Assembly (NCBI RefSeq): GCF_001598055.1
Contig: NZ_CP014844.1
Span: 3,003,642 to 3,067,641 of the forward strand
Direction: 5' to 3'
Length of the DNA: 64,000 bases
Source of the DNA: Cupriavidus nantongensis
GTDB taxonomy: Bacteria > Pseudomonadota > Gammaproteobacteria > Burkholderiales > Burkholderiaceae
Shown here piece after piece: positions 33,314-44,777 of this stretch. Made by a program: the position numbers and the translations under genes. Under the pieces are notes generated by a model, which had not been told where the DNA came from, did no database searches, and saw only the letters and a list, made by a program, of their open reading frames with translations. Position 1 is the stretch's first letter. Every line of letters starts with the position of its first letter.

Positions 33314-36300
33314 GCTGCCTCCGCCATGGAAACCGCAGCGTCCATATCCACCGCCACGATACGGGAAACCCCCTGCTCCTGCATGGTCACGCCAATGAGT
33401 TGATGAGCCATTTCCATGGCGATCTTGTTATGTGAGATGAAAACGAATTGGGTCTTGTCCGACATGCGCGCCACCATATTGGCGTAGCGCTCGGTATTGG
33501 CGTCGTCCAGCGGCGCGTCGACCTCGTCCAGCAGGCAGAACGGTGCCGGGTTCAGCTGGAACATCGCGAACACCAGCGCGATCGCGGTCAGCGCCTTCTC
33601 GCCGCCCGACAGCAGGTGGATGGTCGAGTTCTTCTTGCCCGGCGGCTGCGCCATCACCTGCACGCCGGCATCGAGGATTTCCTCGCCGGTCATGATCAGG
33701 CGCGCCTGGCCGCCGCCGAACAGCGACGGGAACAGCTCGCCGAAATGGTGGTTGACCTGGTCGAAGGTGCCCTGCAGCAGCGCGCGGGTTTCCTGGTCGA
33801 TCTTGGCGATCGCGTCCTCGAGCGTGCCGATGGCGTCGTTCAGGTCGGCCGACTGCGCGTCGAGGAAGGTCTTGCGCTCGCGCGCCGCGGCCAGTTCGTC
33901 GAGCGCGGCCATGTTGACCGGGCCGAGCGCGTTGATGGCGTTGTTGATGCGCGTGACTTCGCCCTGCAGGTACGACGGCTTCAGGTCGCCGGTCAGCTTG
34001 TCGGCCAGCGCGGCCTCGTCCACCTCGGCGGCGCTCAGCTGCTCGCTGAACTGCTCCTGGTTCAGGCGCGCGGCCTGTTCCTTGAGCTGCAGCTCGGTGA
34101 TGCGGTCGCGCAGCGGCTGCAGGCTGCGTTCGGCGGCCAGGCGCTGCTCGTCGTGCTGGCGCAGCTGCGCCGACAGCGCATCGAGCTCGGTGCGCGCGAT
34201 GGTCAGCTTCTCTTCCTTCTCGGCGCGGCGCTCCAGCGCTTCCTGCAGGCCGGTATGCGCGGTCTGCTCGTTGATGGTCTCGAGTTCGGCGCGGGCGTTC
34301 TCGAGCGATTCGGCGATGCGCTCGGCCTGGTCCGCCGCCACCTGGATATTGCGGCGCAGCTCGTCGATGCGGCTGGCCAGGTTGCGCTCGGCAAACAATG
34401 CCTCCTGCGCGGCGCGCTCGAGGTCGCGCAGCTGGTGGCGCGCGCCGGAGAGCTTGCTGTCCAGCGCCTCGAAGGCCATCTGCTGGTCTTCATGGGTGGC
34501 CTGCATCTCGGCCAGCGCGGCGTCGTGCTGCTCGAAGCTGGCTTCGGATTCGGCGCGGATCGCGCGCTGCTCTTCGATCTGCGCGTGGATCTCTTCGAGT
34601 TCTTCGCGGATCTGGCCGCTGCGCGCGGCATAGCGCTCCATCGCCTGCGACAGCTTGAGCACGTCCATCTGCAGCGCATGCACGCGGCGCGTGGCCTGCT
34701 CGGCGCGGGCACGGGCGTCGCCCAGCGCCTGGCTGGCCTGGGTGTAGGCCGCTTCGGCGCGCACAGCCTCGGTCCTGGCTTCGTCGGACAGCAGCAACTG
34801 CGCGCGCGCCTGCTTCTGCAGGTTCTCGATTTCCTGCTCGCGCGCGAGCATGCCGGCCTGCTCGGAATCGGCGGCGTAGATCTGGATCGCGTTGCGGCCC
34901 ACCAGGTGGCCTTCGGCAACCACGAACGAGGCGCCTTCGGGCAGCGTGTTGCGCGCGGCCAGCGCCTGCGCCATGTCGGTGGCGACATAGACGTCCGCGA
35001 GCCAGTCCTGCATCACCGCGCGGATGCCCGGCTCGGTGATCTGCACCAGCGCCATCAGCGGGCGCAGCCCGGCGGGCGTTTCCAGCGGACGCGCCGCGGC
35101 CGGCGGCGAGTAGAACGCCAGCTTGGCCGGCGGCGCATCGGACAGGAAGGCCTTGACCCAGTCCAGGTTCGACACTTCCAGCGCGGCCAGCTTCTCGCGC
35201 AGCACGGATTCGAGCGCGTTTTCCCAGCCCGGCTCGATATGGACCTTCTTCCACAGCCGCGGCAGCTCGGCCAGCTCATGCTTCGCCAGCCACGGCTGCA
35301 CCTTGCCGTCGGTCTGCACGTTTTCCTGCAGCTGGCGCAGCGCCGACAGGCGCGCCTCGAGCGTGGCGATGGCGGCGGCTTCGCTGTGCACGCGCGCCTG
35401 CGCGGCGCGGCGCGCCTCGTCCAGGCGCGGCACGTTCTCTTCGGCGTCGGCGAGCACGGCCTGGGCTTCCTCGACCAGCGCCTCCTGCTCGGCCAGCTCG
35501 GCGCGGGCCTGCTCCAGGCGGGTCTCGTCGGGGCGGTCCAGGCCCTTGTCTTCGGCCGACAGACGCTCGCGGCGCTGTTCCAGCTGCTGCAGCATCTGGT
35601 CGGCGCTGCGCTGCTGCGCGGCCTCCAGCTTCAGCGCCTGCTCGGCCTGCATGATGCCGGCGCGCTGCTCGTTGAGCAGCTGCTGGGCGTCGCGCCACTG
35701 CGCTTCCAGCGTCGGCAGCTCGTCGTTCTGCTGCGCCACGGCCTCCTGCGCCTCGACCGTGCGGCCTTCGGCCACGGCCAGGTTTTCCTCGGCCTGCGCC
35801 AGTTCGTCGGTGGCCTGTTCGGCCTTGGCCTGCCACTGTTCACGCTGCGCGGTCAGCGCGGCGATCTGTGCCTGCACGCGGTTGCGCGATTCCACCACGT
35901 AGCGGATCTCGGCTTCGAGCTTGCTGACCTCGGCATTGGCCTCGTACAGCGCGCCCTGGGCCGCGTGCATGCCATCCGACGCGGCATAGTGCGCGGCGCG
36001 CATGGTTTCCAGCTCGGCCTCGACATGGCGCAGCTGCGCGGTCTGCGCTTCCAGGTCGATCTGGGCCTGCTCGATCGCGCGCTGATGGCGCTCCTGCTCC
36101 TGCTGGGCCTCGCGCTTGCGCAGCAGCCACAGCAGGTGCTGCTTCTCTTCGCCGTCGGCCTGCAGCGTCTTGAAGCGCTGCGCCACCTCGGCCTGGCCTT
36201 CGAGCTTTTCGAGGTTGCTGCCGAGCTCGCGCAGGATGTCTTCGACCCGGGTCAGGTTCTCGCGGGTATCGGACAGCCGGTTCTCGGTCTCGCGGCGGCG

Positions 36301-36825
36301 CTCCTTGTACTTGGACACGCCCGCCGCCTCTTCCAGGAAGATGCGCATGTCATCGGGCTTGGCCTCGATGATGCGCGAGATCATGCCCTGGCCGATGATG
36401 GCGTAGGCGCGCGGGCCCAGGCCCGTGCCCAGGAAGATGTCCTGGATGTCGCGCCGGCGCACCGGCTGATTGTTGATGTAGTAGGACGAGGTGCCGTCGC
36501 GGGTCAGCACGCGCTTGACCGCGATTTCGGCGTACTGGCTCCACTGGCCCGCCGCGCGGCCTTCGGCGTTGTCGAACACCAGTTCGACGCTGGCGCGGCC
36601 GGCCTGCTTGCGCGCGGTCGAGCCGTTGAAGATGACGTCCTGCATGGACTCGCCGCGCAGTTCGGACGCGCGTGACTCACCCAGCACCCAGCGCACGGCA
36701 TCGATGATGTTGGACTTGCCGCAGCCGTTGGGACCGACGATGCCGACCAGTTGGCCCGGCACCTGGAAATTGGTGGGATCGACGAATGACTTGAAGCCCG
36801 CCAGTTTGATCGAGGATAGTCGCAC
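33310..36825 (-). CDS. smc: Chromosome segregation protein SMC
   Basis: 1171-residue SMC ATPase that compacts and segregates chromosomes with ScpA and ScpB. Walker A GPNGCGKSN at residues 31-39; two long coiled-coil arms (about 170-500 and 660-1000) around a hinge (about 510-650); C-terminal signature HLLSGGEKALTAIALVFAMF and Walker B FCLLDEVDAPLDD. The start is GTG at 36825; no ATG is available near. A beta-proteobacterium with SMC rather than MukB is expected. It ends in an ATGA overlap with zipA, so chromosome compaction and division-anchor proteins are translationally linked. Confidence 0.97.
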   Translation of the reverse strand: MRLSSIKLAGFKSFVDPTNFQVPGQLVGIVGPNGCGKSNIIDAVRWVLGESRASELRGESMQDVIFNGSTARKQAGRASVELVFDNAEGRAAGQWSQYAEIAVKRVLTRDGTSSYYINNQPVRRRDIQDIFLGTGLGPRAYAIIGQGMISRIIEAKPDDMRIFLEEAAGVSKYKERRRETENRLSDTRENLTRVEDILRELGSNLEKLEGQAEVAQRFKTLQADGEEKQHLLWLLRKREAQQEQERHQRAIEQAQIDLEAQTAQLRHVEAELETMRAAHYAASDGMHAAQGALYEANAEVSKLEAEIRYVVESRNRVQAQIAALTAQREQWQAKAEQATDELAQAEENLAVAEGRTVEAQEAVAQQNDELPTLEAQWRDAQQLLNEQRAGIMQAEQALKLEAAQQRSADQMLQQLEQRRERLSAEDKGLDRPDETRLEQARAELAEQEALVEEAQAVLADAEENVPRLDEARRAAQARVHSEAAAIATLEARLSALRQLQENVQTDGKVQPWLAKHELAELPRLWKKVHIEPGWENALESVLREKLAALEVSNLDWVKAFLSDAPPAKLAFYSPPAAARPLETPAGLRPLMALVQITEPGIRAVMQDWLADVYVATDMAQALAARNTLPEGASFVVAEGHLVGRNAIQIYAADSEQAGMLAREQEIENLQKQARAQLLLSDEARTEAVRAEAAYTQASQALGDARARAEQATRRVHALQMDVLKLSQAMERYAARSGQIREELEEIHAQIEEQRAIRAESEASFEQHDAALAEMQATHEDQQMAFEALDSKLSGARHQLRDLERAAQEALFAERNLASRIDELRRNIQVAADQAERIAESLENARAELETINEQTAHTGLQEALERRAEKEEKLTIARTELDALSAQLRQHDEQRLAAERSLQPLRDRITELQLKEQAARLNQEQFSEQLSAAEVDEAALADKLTGDLKPSYLQGEVTRINNAINALGPVNMAALDELAAARERKTFLDAQSADLNDAIGTLEDAIAKIDQETRALLQGTFDQVNHHFGELFPSLFGGGQARLIMTGEEILDAGVQVMAQPPGKKNSTIHLLSGGEKALTAIALVFAMFQLNPAPFCLLDEVDAPLDDANTERYANMVARMSDKTQFVFISHNKIAMEMAHQLIGVTMQEQGVSRIVAVDMDAAVSMAEAA

Positions 36826-37285
36826 GGTTTTCTCGTGTGGTATCGGCCACTCCGGCAGCAAAGCGGGGGCGGCCTGGTATCGGGTATCGGGGCTATTGCA
36901 CGGTTCGGAAAAGCCGGGCTGCGCGGGGACCGGCGCGGCGTGACGCCAGCACCTCAAAACACCCCTCCAGCCCGAGAATTGGGGCTAATCATACCATCGC
37001 AGATGCCTTCGCCGGCCCGTTTGGGACCCTTCCGCGGCAGGTGACGGTGGCCGGAATTCCTTTGCCTTTCCGACCCTTACAAGCGGTTTCGCAAGCACTT
37101 TGGCAAGCCGGTCGCAGGCCGCCAGCCGCGCTTGCCGCGTGACGCACCGGAAACTAATCAGGGTAAATGCTAGTCTCTGCTCTGTCGGCGATGCCGGATG
37201 CGCCTCCGGCCCCACGCACCATGAACGCCCCCAGCAGCCTTTTCGCAGCGTTTCGCCCGCCTTGGGCAAACCAGGAGGACAGAGC
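36826..37285. other. 460-bp spacer between smc and ferritin-like gene
   Basis: No open frame here looks like a gene. On the minus strand an extended -10 for smc is visible at 36988-36996. On the plus strand TGC-TAGTCT at 37168-37176 is a weak extended -10 for the ferritin-like gene. AGGAGG precedes its start codon. The rest shows nothing recognisable. Confidence 0.5.
36988..36996 (-). promoter_or_regulatory. Extended -10 promoter of smc
   Basis: On the minus strand TGG-TATGAT (complement of 36988-36996) is an extended -10 about 160 bp upstream of the smc GTG. No -35 is evident. Confidence 0.45.
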
Positions 37286-38113
37286 ATGAGTGAACTGTCA
37301 GCGGCCGCCCGGCCGTGGTCTGTCAGCGACATCCGATACGAGGCGATCGACGTCGCGCGCGTGCGCGGCGACCGTGACCTGTTCTACCTGCTGGTGTCGG
37401 CTTCGTTTATCGAAAGCGGCTCCGACACCTATGCCGGCAACCTCGCCACCTATTACGCCCGCGTGCCCGAAGCCGCCGGCTGGCTGTCCGAGCACTGGGA
37501 GGCCGAGGAGCTGCAGCACGGCCTGGCGCTGCGGCGCTATGTCGAGCATGTCTGGCCGGAATTCGACTGGGAGCGCGGCTATGCGCGCTTCTTCGACGAA
37601 TACAGCCAGACCTGCTCGATCGACCAGTTCGAGCCCACCGAGGCGCTCGAGATGGCGGCCCGCTGCGTGGTCGAGACCGGCACCGCGGCCTACTACCGGG
37701 CGCTCGAGCAGGCCAGCGACGAACCGGTGCTGCGCGACCTGACGCGGCGCATCTCCAATGACGAAGTGCGGCACTACAAGCACTTCTTCCACTTCTTCAA
37801 CCGCTTCGCCGAAGCCGAAGGGCTGGGCCGGCTGCGCGTATTGCGGGCGCTGGCGCGCCGGCTGCTGGAGATCAAGAACGAGGACGCGGCGATCGCGCTG
37901 CGCAACGTGCTGCGCATGGAACGCGGGGTCGAGTCGGTGCCGGAGGCGGAGGTGCGCGCGCTCAATACGCGCGTGTCAGGCGTGATCCGCCGCAACATCC
38001 CGATCGAGATGACGGTCAAGATGCTGCTGCGGCCGCTGCACCTGCACCGCGGCGTCGAGCGCGCGGTGCGCGCGCCGCTGGTGGCGATGGTGTCGCGGGT
38101 GATCCTGCACTGA
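37286..38113 (+). CDS. Ferritin-like domain protein
   Basis: 275-residue, all-helical, cytoplasmic protein with a ferritin-like (acyl-ACP desaturase type) layout. Candidate diiron ligands are in [10 protein letters not shown] (E-E-x-x-H) near residue 75 and in [18 protein letters not shown] near residue 157; an ESGSD and a further Glu-rich helix precede them. No signal peptide. The C-terminal 90 residues are basic helices. The substrate is unknown; oxygen- or iron-related chemistry is likely from the fold. Strong AGGAGG ribosome site. Its neighbours (smc, DMT exporter) give no functional hint. Confidence 0.75.
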   Translation: MSELSAAARPWSVSDIRYEAIDVARVRGDRDLFYLLVSASFIESGSDTYAGNLATYYARVPEAAGWLSEHWEAEELQHGLALRRYVEHVWPEFDWERGYARFFDEYSQTCSIDQFEPTEALEMAARCVVETGTAAYYRALEQASDEPVLRDLTRRISNDEVRHYKHFFHFFNRFAEAEGLGRLRVLRALARRLLEIKNEDAAIALRNVLRMERGVESVPEAEVRALNTRVSGVIRRNIPIEMTVKMLLRPLHLHRGVERAVRAPLVAMVSRVILH

Positions 38114-38125
38114 ACTGCGCCAGAG

Positions 38126-39094
38126 CTAGTGGCAGGCCGCGGCCTCGGCGCCCGCGGCCGGCACGGGCGTGGCGCGGCTGCGGTGCACCAGCCCCGACAA
38201 GGCGCCGGCGGCGATGATGCACAGCCCGCCAGCGGCCTCCTTCCAGCTCAGCACCTCGGTCGCCAGCCACCACGACGACACCGCGGCGATGACGATCTCG
38301 AACAGCATCAGCAGCGACACGCGGTTGGCCGGCAGCCGCTGCAGCCCGTACTGCACCACCGAGTTGCTGACCACCAGCACCGCCGCCAGCCCCAGTACCA
38401 GCATCGCCGCGCTGACCTGCGCGCCCGGCACGACCGCCACCGCCGGACCTTCGAGCAGCAGCGCGGCCGGCACGCCGACCACGGTGCAGCCCAGGTAGAC
38501 CACCACCGTGCGCACGCGTGCGTCGGTGTCCGGAAAGCGTTGCCCGGCGCGGCGCGACAGCACGTTGTTGACGGCAAAGCCCATGCCGCCGATCAGGCCC
38601 GACCATTCCGCGGCGGAGCGCGGCAGCGGCACGCCGACCGCGGGCGTCCACAGCATCAGCCCGGCACCGAACAGCGCCAGCCCCACCAGTGCCAGCCCGG
38701 CCGCCGACAGCCGCTCGCCCAGAAACAGCCGCGCGAACAGCGCGGTCCAGACCGGCGTCAGGTAGAACAGCAGCAGCACGCGCATCACGTGCCCGTTGAC
38801 GCTGCCCCAGACGAAGCCGGCATTGGTCACGCCCGCCGCCAGGCCGATCGCCAGGAACAGCCAGTGCGGCCGCAGCCCGCCCAGGTGGCGGCGGAAGGCC
38901 AGCAGCGACAGCACCGCCGCGACCGCGCTGACCAGCGCCGCGGCATGCATGCCGCCCAGCCCCCAGCCGGCCAGCACGCGGTACGGGAACCACGCGATGC
39001 CCCATACCGAGGCGCCGATCAGGATGGAAAGCGATGCCTTGACCGCATGGCGGTCGGCCGGCGCCAGCGGCGCCGCAACTGGATTTGTGCTCAT
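38126..39094 (-). CDS. EamA/DMT family transporter
   Basis: 322-residue membrane protein with ten predicted helices in two five-helix EamA halves (first starts ASLSILIGASVWGIAWFPYR, second near SGLIGGMGFAVNNVLSRRAG). DMT proteins of this kind export amino acids, nucleosides or other small metabolites; the substrate is not predictable. Convergent with the ferritin-like gene and divergent from dapC. The ATG at 39094 was preferred to the one at 39142, which would add a soluble tail before the first helix. Confidence 0.88.
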   Translation of the reverse strand: MSTNPVAAPLAPADRHAVKASLSILIGASVWGIAWFPYRVLAGWGLGGMHAAALVSAVAAVLSLLAFRRHLGGLRPHWLFLAIGLAAGVTNAGFVWGSVNGHVMRVLLLFYLTPVWTALFARLFLGERLSAAGLALVGLALFGAGLMLWTPAVGVPLPRSAAEWSGLIGGMGFAVNNVLSRRAGQRFPDTDARVRTVVVYLGCTVVGVPAALLLEGPAVAVVPGAQVSAAMLVLGLAAVLVVSNSVVQYGLQRLPANRVSLLMLFEIVIAAVSSWWLATEVLSWKEAAGGLCIIAAGALSGLVHRSRATPVPAAGAEAAACH

Positions 39095-39266
39095 AAAGGG
39101 AATCGGTGCGAGGCGAGCCGGAGCGCCCGCCATGCGCGGCATGGCTGCGTCCGGACGGCGCCGGCGGCATCACCGTGGCGTGATACCCGCCATCCGCGGC
39201 GGCCCGACCCCCGCCAAAGACCGCCTGGCGGGCCGGGCCGGCGCACGGAAACCCGCGCCGTTCCTC

Positions 39267-39272
39267 TATAAT
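39267..39272 (+). promoter_or_regulatory. -10 element (TATAAT) of dapC
   Basis: A perfect TATAAT lies 30 bp upstream of the dapC GTG start, giving a short leader. No clear -35 at the right distance (the region is CACGGA). Confidence 0.55.
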
Positions 39273-39302
39273 GCGTCGTTTTAACCGGCCCCGACTGACA
39301 CT

Positions 39303-40532
39303 GTGAATCCGCGCCTCGACCTGCTCCAGCCCTACCCGTTCGAGAAACTGCGGGTGCTCTTTGCGCAAGTAAAGGTTGCCGACAATAAGGCTGCCGACAA
39401 GCCGGCCATCAGCTTCGGCATCGGTGAACCCAAGCATCCGACGCCTGCGTTCATCAAGCAAGCGCTGGCAGAGTCGCTTGCGGGGCTGGCGAATTATCCC
39501 ACAACGGCCGGTTCCGATGCACTACGCCAGTGCATCGCGGGATGGCTGGAGCGCCGCTACGGCCTGCCCAAGGTCAACGCCGCCACCGAAGTGCTGCCCG
39601 TGACCGGCTCGCGCGAGGCGCTGTTCGCCTTTGCCCAGACCGTGGTCGACGGCACCCGGCCAGGCGCGCTGGTGCTGTGCCCCAACCCGTTCTACCAGAT
39701 CTACGAAGGCGCGGCGCTGCTGGCCGGCGCCACCCCGGTATTCGCCAACAGCGACCCGTCGCGCAATTTCGCCCCGGCCTTCGACCGCATCGGCGACGAG
39801 GTCTGGCAGCAGGTGCAGCTGCTCTTTGTCTGCACCCCCGGCAACCCGACCGGCGCGGTGCTGTCGCTGGAAGACTGGAAGCAACTGTTCGCGCTGTCCG
39901 ACCGCTACGGCTTCGTGATCGCCTCGGACGAGTGCTATTCCGAGATCTATTTCGACGAGGGCCGCGCGCCGCTGGGCGCGCTCGAGGCCGCCCACAAACT
40001 TGGCCGTGCAGATGGGGCCAACCCCTTCGAGCGCCTCGTGGTGTTCTCGAGCCTGTCCAAGCGCTCCAACGTGCCGGGCCTGCGCTCGGGCTTCGTCGCC
40101 GGCGACGCCGCGCTGCTGAAGCGGTTCCTGCTCTACCGCACCTACCACGGCGGCGCCATGAACCCGGCGGTGCAGAGCGCCAGCATCGCCGCGTGGAACG
40201 ACGAATCGCATGTGCGCGAGAACCGCGCTGCCTACGTACGCAAGTTCAGCGAAGTCACGCCGATGCTGGCGGAAGTCCTCGACGTGGCGCTGCCCGATGC
40301 CGGCTTCTACCTGTGGGCCGACGTCTCGCGCACCGGCCTGTCGGATACCGAATTCGCCGCGCGGCTGCTGGCCGAGCAGAACGTCACCGTGCTGCCCGGC
40401 AGCTACCTGGCGCGCGAGGCCGACGGCATCAACCCCGGCGCCAACCGCGTGCGCATGGCGCTGGTGGCAACGCCGGAGGAATGCGTCGAGGGGGCACGGC
40501 GGATCGTGGAATTCTGCAAATCGCTGGGCTGA
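39303..40532 (+). CDS. dapC: N-succinyldiaminopimelate aminotransferase
   Basis: 409-residue class I/II PLP aminotransferase of the succinylase branch of lysine/meso-DAP synthesis. The PLP Lys is in VVFSSLSKRSNVPGLRSGF; NPTGAVLSLEDW and ASDECYSEIYFDEG are the Asn and Asp/Tyr cofactor motifs. The neighbours dapD and dapE confirm the pathway. Translation starts at GTG 39303. Length fits DapC of beta-proteobacteria. Confidence 0.94.
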   Translation: MNPRLDLLQPYPFEKLRVLFAQVKVADNKAADKPAISFGIGEPKHPTPAFIKQALAESLAGLANYPTTAGSDALRQCIAGWLERRYGLPKVNAATEVLPVTGSREALFAFAQTVVDGTRPGALVLCPNPFYQIYEGAALLAGATPVFANSDPSRNFAPAFDRIGDEVWQQVQLLFVCTPGNPTGAVLSLEDWKQLFALSDRYGFVIASDECYSEIYFDEGRAPLGALEAAHKLGRADGANPFERLVVFSSLSKRSNVPGLRSGFVAGDAALLKRFLLYRTYHGGAMNPAVQSASIAAWNDESHVRENRAAYVRKFSEVTPMLAEVLDVALPDAGFYLWADVSRTGLSDTEFAARLLAEQNVTVLPGSYLAREADGINPGANRVRMALVATPEECVEGARRIVEFCKSLG

Positions 40533-40550
40533 GGCCTGATTGTCCCTTTG

Positions 40551-40677
40551 TGTTCTCCCTCTCCCCTCAAGGGGAGAGGGTCGGGGTGAGGGGTGGTTTG
40601 GCAAGGCACCACGCCCGTAGAACCGCCCACCCTCACCCCCGGCCCCTCTCCCGCACGCGGGAGAGGGGAGCAAACCA
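40551..40677. repeat. REPIN-like twin palindrome between dapC and dapD
   Basis: Two oppositely oriented REP-like palindromes: left stem CCCTCTCCCC with GGGGAGAGGG (40557-40580), right stem of 12 bp around CCCGC-AC-GCGGG (40643-40668), each flanked by GGGGTGAGG or its complement CCTCACCCC. The same arrangement recurs at 44536-44663, so this is a dispersed family. In mRNA it would fold as a long hairpin between the two genes. Confidence 0.8.
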
Positions 40678-40744
40678 GCGGTCGAGGCTGACACACCTGA
40701 GGCTCGACTCCCGAACATCAACATTCACCACCTGAGAACCTAAC

Positions 40745-41572
<828 letters not shown>

Positions 41573-41633
41573 TCGCGCCCCGTCGCGGCCCGCACGGGCC
41601 GCGACCGTCGTCATCCGCCTGGCCAGGCTGAAC

Positions 41634-42017
41634 ATGCCCTCCCTCCGCAAGCGACTCATGGCCCTGGATCCCACCACCGTCAGTACCGTGCTTTCCCTGC
41701 TGCCGACCATTCTCGAGCAGGCCAACAAGACCCTCGAGAAACTGAAGAAGAACAAGCGCAAGGACGGCTCGCCCGAAGCCGCGGTGGCCGACGCGCGCGA
41801 TCCCGCGGCGCGCATCGCCGAGCTCGAGGCCGCGGTGGTGCAGCAGGCCGAGGCGGTCAAGCTGCTGGCCGAGCAGCACGCCATCACCATCGACGCGCTG
41901 CGCAAGGAAGCCGCCCGGCTGGACCGGCGCCTGCGGCTGATGACGGCGGTGGCGATGGGCGGCGTGGCGCTGGGCCTGGGCGGCCTGGTGATCGCGCTGA
42001 ATTTGCTGTTCCGCTGA
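41634..42017 (+). CDS. Small coiled-coil, tail-anchored membrane protein of unknown function
   Basis: 127-residue protein not matched to a named family. A Lys-rich N-terminal part (LEKLKKNKRKDGS) is followed by a heptad-like helix (residues 60-100; ARIAELEAAVVQQAEAVKLL) and a single C-terminal membrane helix (AVAMGGVALGLGGLVIALNL), so it should be tail-anchored with most of it in the cytoplasm. The start may also be Met at 41658. It sits inside the dap gene cluster, 61 bp after dapD; whether it helps that pathway is unknown. Confidence 0.75.
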   Translation: MPSLRKRLMALDPTTVSTVLSLLPTILEQANKTLEKLKKNKRKDGSPEAAVADARDPAARIAELEAAVVQQAEAVKLLAEQHAITIDALRKEAARLDRRLRLMTAVAMGGVALGLGGLVIALNLLFR

Positions 42018-42023
42018 ACGCCC

Positions 42024-42049
42024 GTCGTTCCCGCGCAGGCGGGAATGAC
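42024..42049. repeat. Single REP-like palindrome
   Basis: An 11-bp stem with one mismatch (GTCGTTCCCGC with GCGGGAATGAC, loop GCAG) just after the small membrane protein gene. The GTCATTCCCGC type is widespread in proteobacterial genomes as dispersed palindromes. Confidence 0.6.
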
Positions 42050-42075
42050 AATCAACATAACGAGATCTGCAAGCC

Positions 42076-43594
<1,519 letters not shown>

Positions 43595-43618
43595 TTTTTT
43601 TGCATAGACAACCCATCC

Positions 43619-44512
43619 ATGGCAACGCCCTCTCCCCTGCGCACCGTGCGCGACCTGCTGCGCCTGGCCGTGTCGCGCTTTACCGCCGCGCGCCTGTCCT
43701 TCGGCCACGGCAGCGCCAACGCCTATGACGAGGCGGCCTACCTGGTGCTGCATACGCTCAACCTGCCGCTCGATACGCTCGATCCCTTCCTCGATGCGCG
43801 GCTGCTGCCCGAGGAAGTCGAGGCGGTGCTGAAGGTAATCGACCGCCGCGTCAACGAGCGCGTGCCGGCCGCCTACATCACGCACGAGGCCTTTATGCAT
43901 GGCCTGCGCTTCTACGTCGATTCACGTGTGATCGTGCCGCGCAGCTTTATCGGCGAACTGCTGCAGGAAGGGCTGGAACCCTGGGTCGGCGAGAGCGACA
44001 GCATCGGCCCGGTGCTCGAACTGTGCACCGGCTCCGGCTGCCTGCCGATCGTGGCCGCGCATGTGTGGCCGAACGCGAAGATCGACGCGGTCGACATCTC
44101 GCCCGACGCGCTCGCGGTGGCGCATCGCAATGTGGCCGACTACAAGATGGAAGACCGCATCCGGCTGTACCAGGGCGACCTGTACGCGCCGCTGCCGCAC
44201 GGCGCCACCTACGACGTGATCCTGACCAACCCGCCCTACGTCAACGAAAGCTCGATGCAGGCGCTGCCGGCCGAATACCTGGCCGAGCCGCGCATCGCGC
44301 TGGCCGGCGGCGACGACGGCATGGACGTGGTGCGGCGGATCATCGCCGGCGCCAAGGCGCGTCTGAACCCGGGCGGCGTGCTGGTGGTGGAGATCGGCAA
44401 CGAGCATGCCAATGTGGAAGCGGCCTTCCCGGAACTGGAGATCGTGTGGCTGCCGGTCAGCGCGGGGGACGAGCAGGTGTTCCTGCTGACGTACGACGCG
44501 CTGCCGGGCTGA
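43619..44512 (+). CDS. prmB: 50S ribosomal protein L3 N5-glutamine methyltransferase
   Basis: 297-residue HemK-type SAM methyltransferase. SAM motif VLELCTGSGCLPIVAAHVWP near residue 136 and the Gln-binding DVILTNPPYVNE near residue 199 are clear. The N-terminal helical region of about 120 residues (AAYITHEAFMHGLRFYVDSR) is that of PrmB rather than PrmC, so methylation of Gln in L3 is the likely job. It is 24 bp after dapE and likely co-transcribed. Confidence 0.93.
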   Translation: MATPSPLRTVRDLLRLAVSRFTAARLSFGHGSANAYDEAAYLVLHTLNLPLDTLDPFLDARLLPEEVEAVLKVIDRRVNERVPAAYITHEAFMHGLRFYVDSRVIVPRSFIGELLQEGLEPWVGESDSIGPVLELCTGSGCLPIVAAHVWPNAKIDAVDISPDALAVAHRNVADYKMEDRIRLYQGDLYAPLPHGATYDVILTNPPYVNESSMQALPAEYLAEPRIALAGGDDGMDVVRRIIAGAKARLNPGGVLVVEIGNEHANVEAAFPELEIVWLPVSAGDEQVFLLTYDALPG

Positions 44513-44535
44513 TACGGACCAGCGAACCGGTTGTT

Positions 44536-44663
44536 TGCTCCCCTCGCCCGCCTGCGGGAGAGGGGCCGGGGGTGAGGGCAGGCACAGGCATACCGACGCA
44601 CTGTACTTCGTCGAAGCTCCCCGCCCTCACCCCGACCCTCTCCCGCAAGCGGGAGAGGGAGTA
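44536..44663. repeat. REPIN-like twin palindrome after prmB
   Basis: Second copy of the twin palindrome: left stem at 44540-44565 (one mismatch), right stem CCCTCTCCCGC with GCGGGAGAGGG at 44636-44659, in opposite orientation, each next to GGGGTGAGGG or its complement. About 55 bp between the two halves is not conserved with the first copy. Confidence 0.8.
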
Positions 44664-44777
44664 CACAATCGGCAGCGCAACTCCCTGCCCGCGCAATCTG
44701 GGCGAACACCGGCCAACCGTTGATCCGGCAACGCGCGCAGGCCGTACACTCGCTGCAGAGACAGCGCCACTGACGCC

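Noticed and set aside
33448-36675. Open frame of 1075 codons antisense to smc
   Set aside because: Leu/Arg/Gly-rich shadow of the SMC coiled coils without recognisable motifs or ribosome site.
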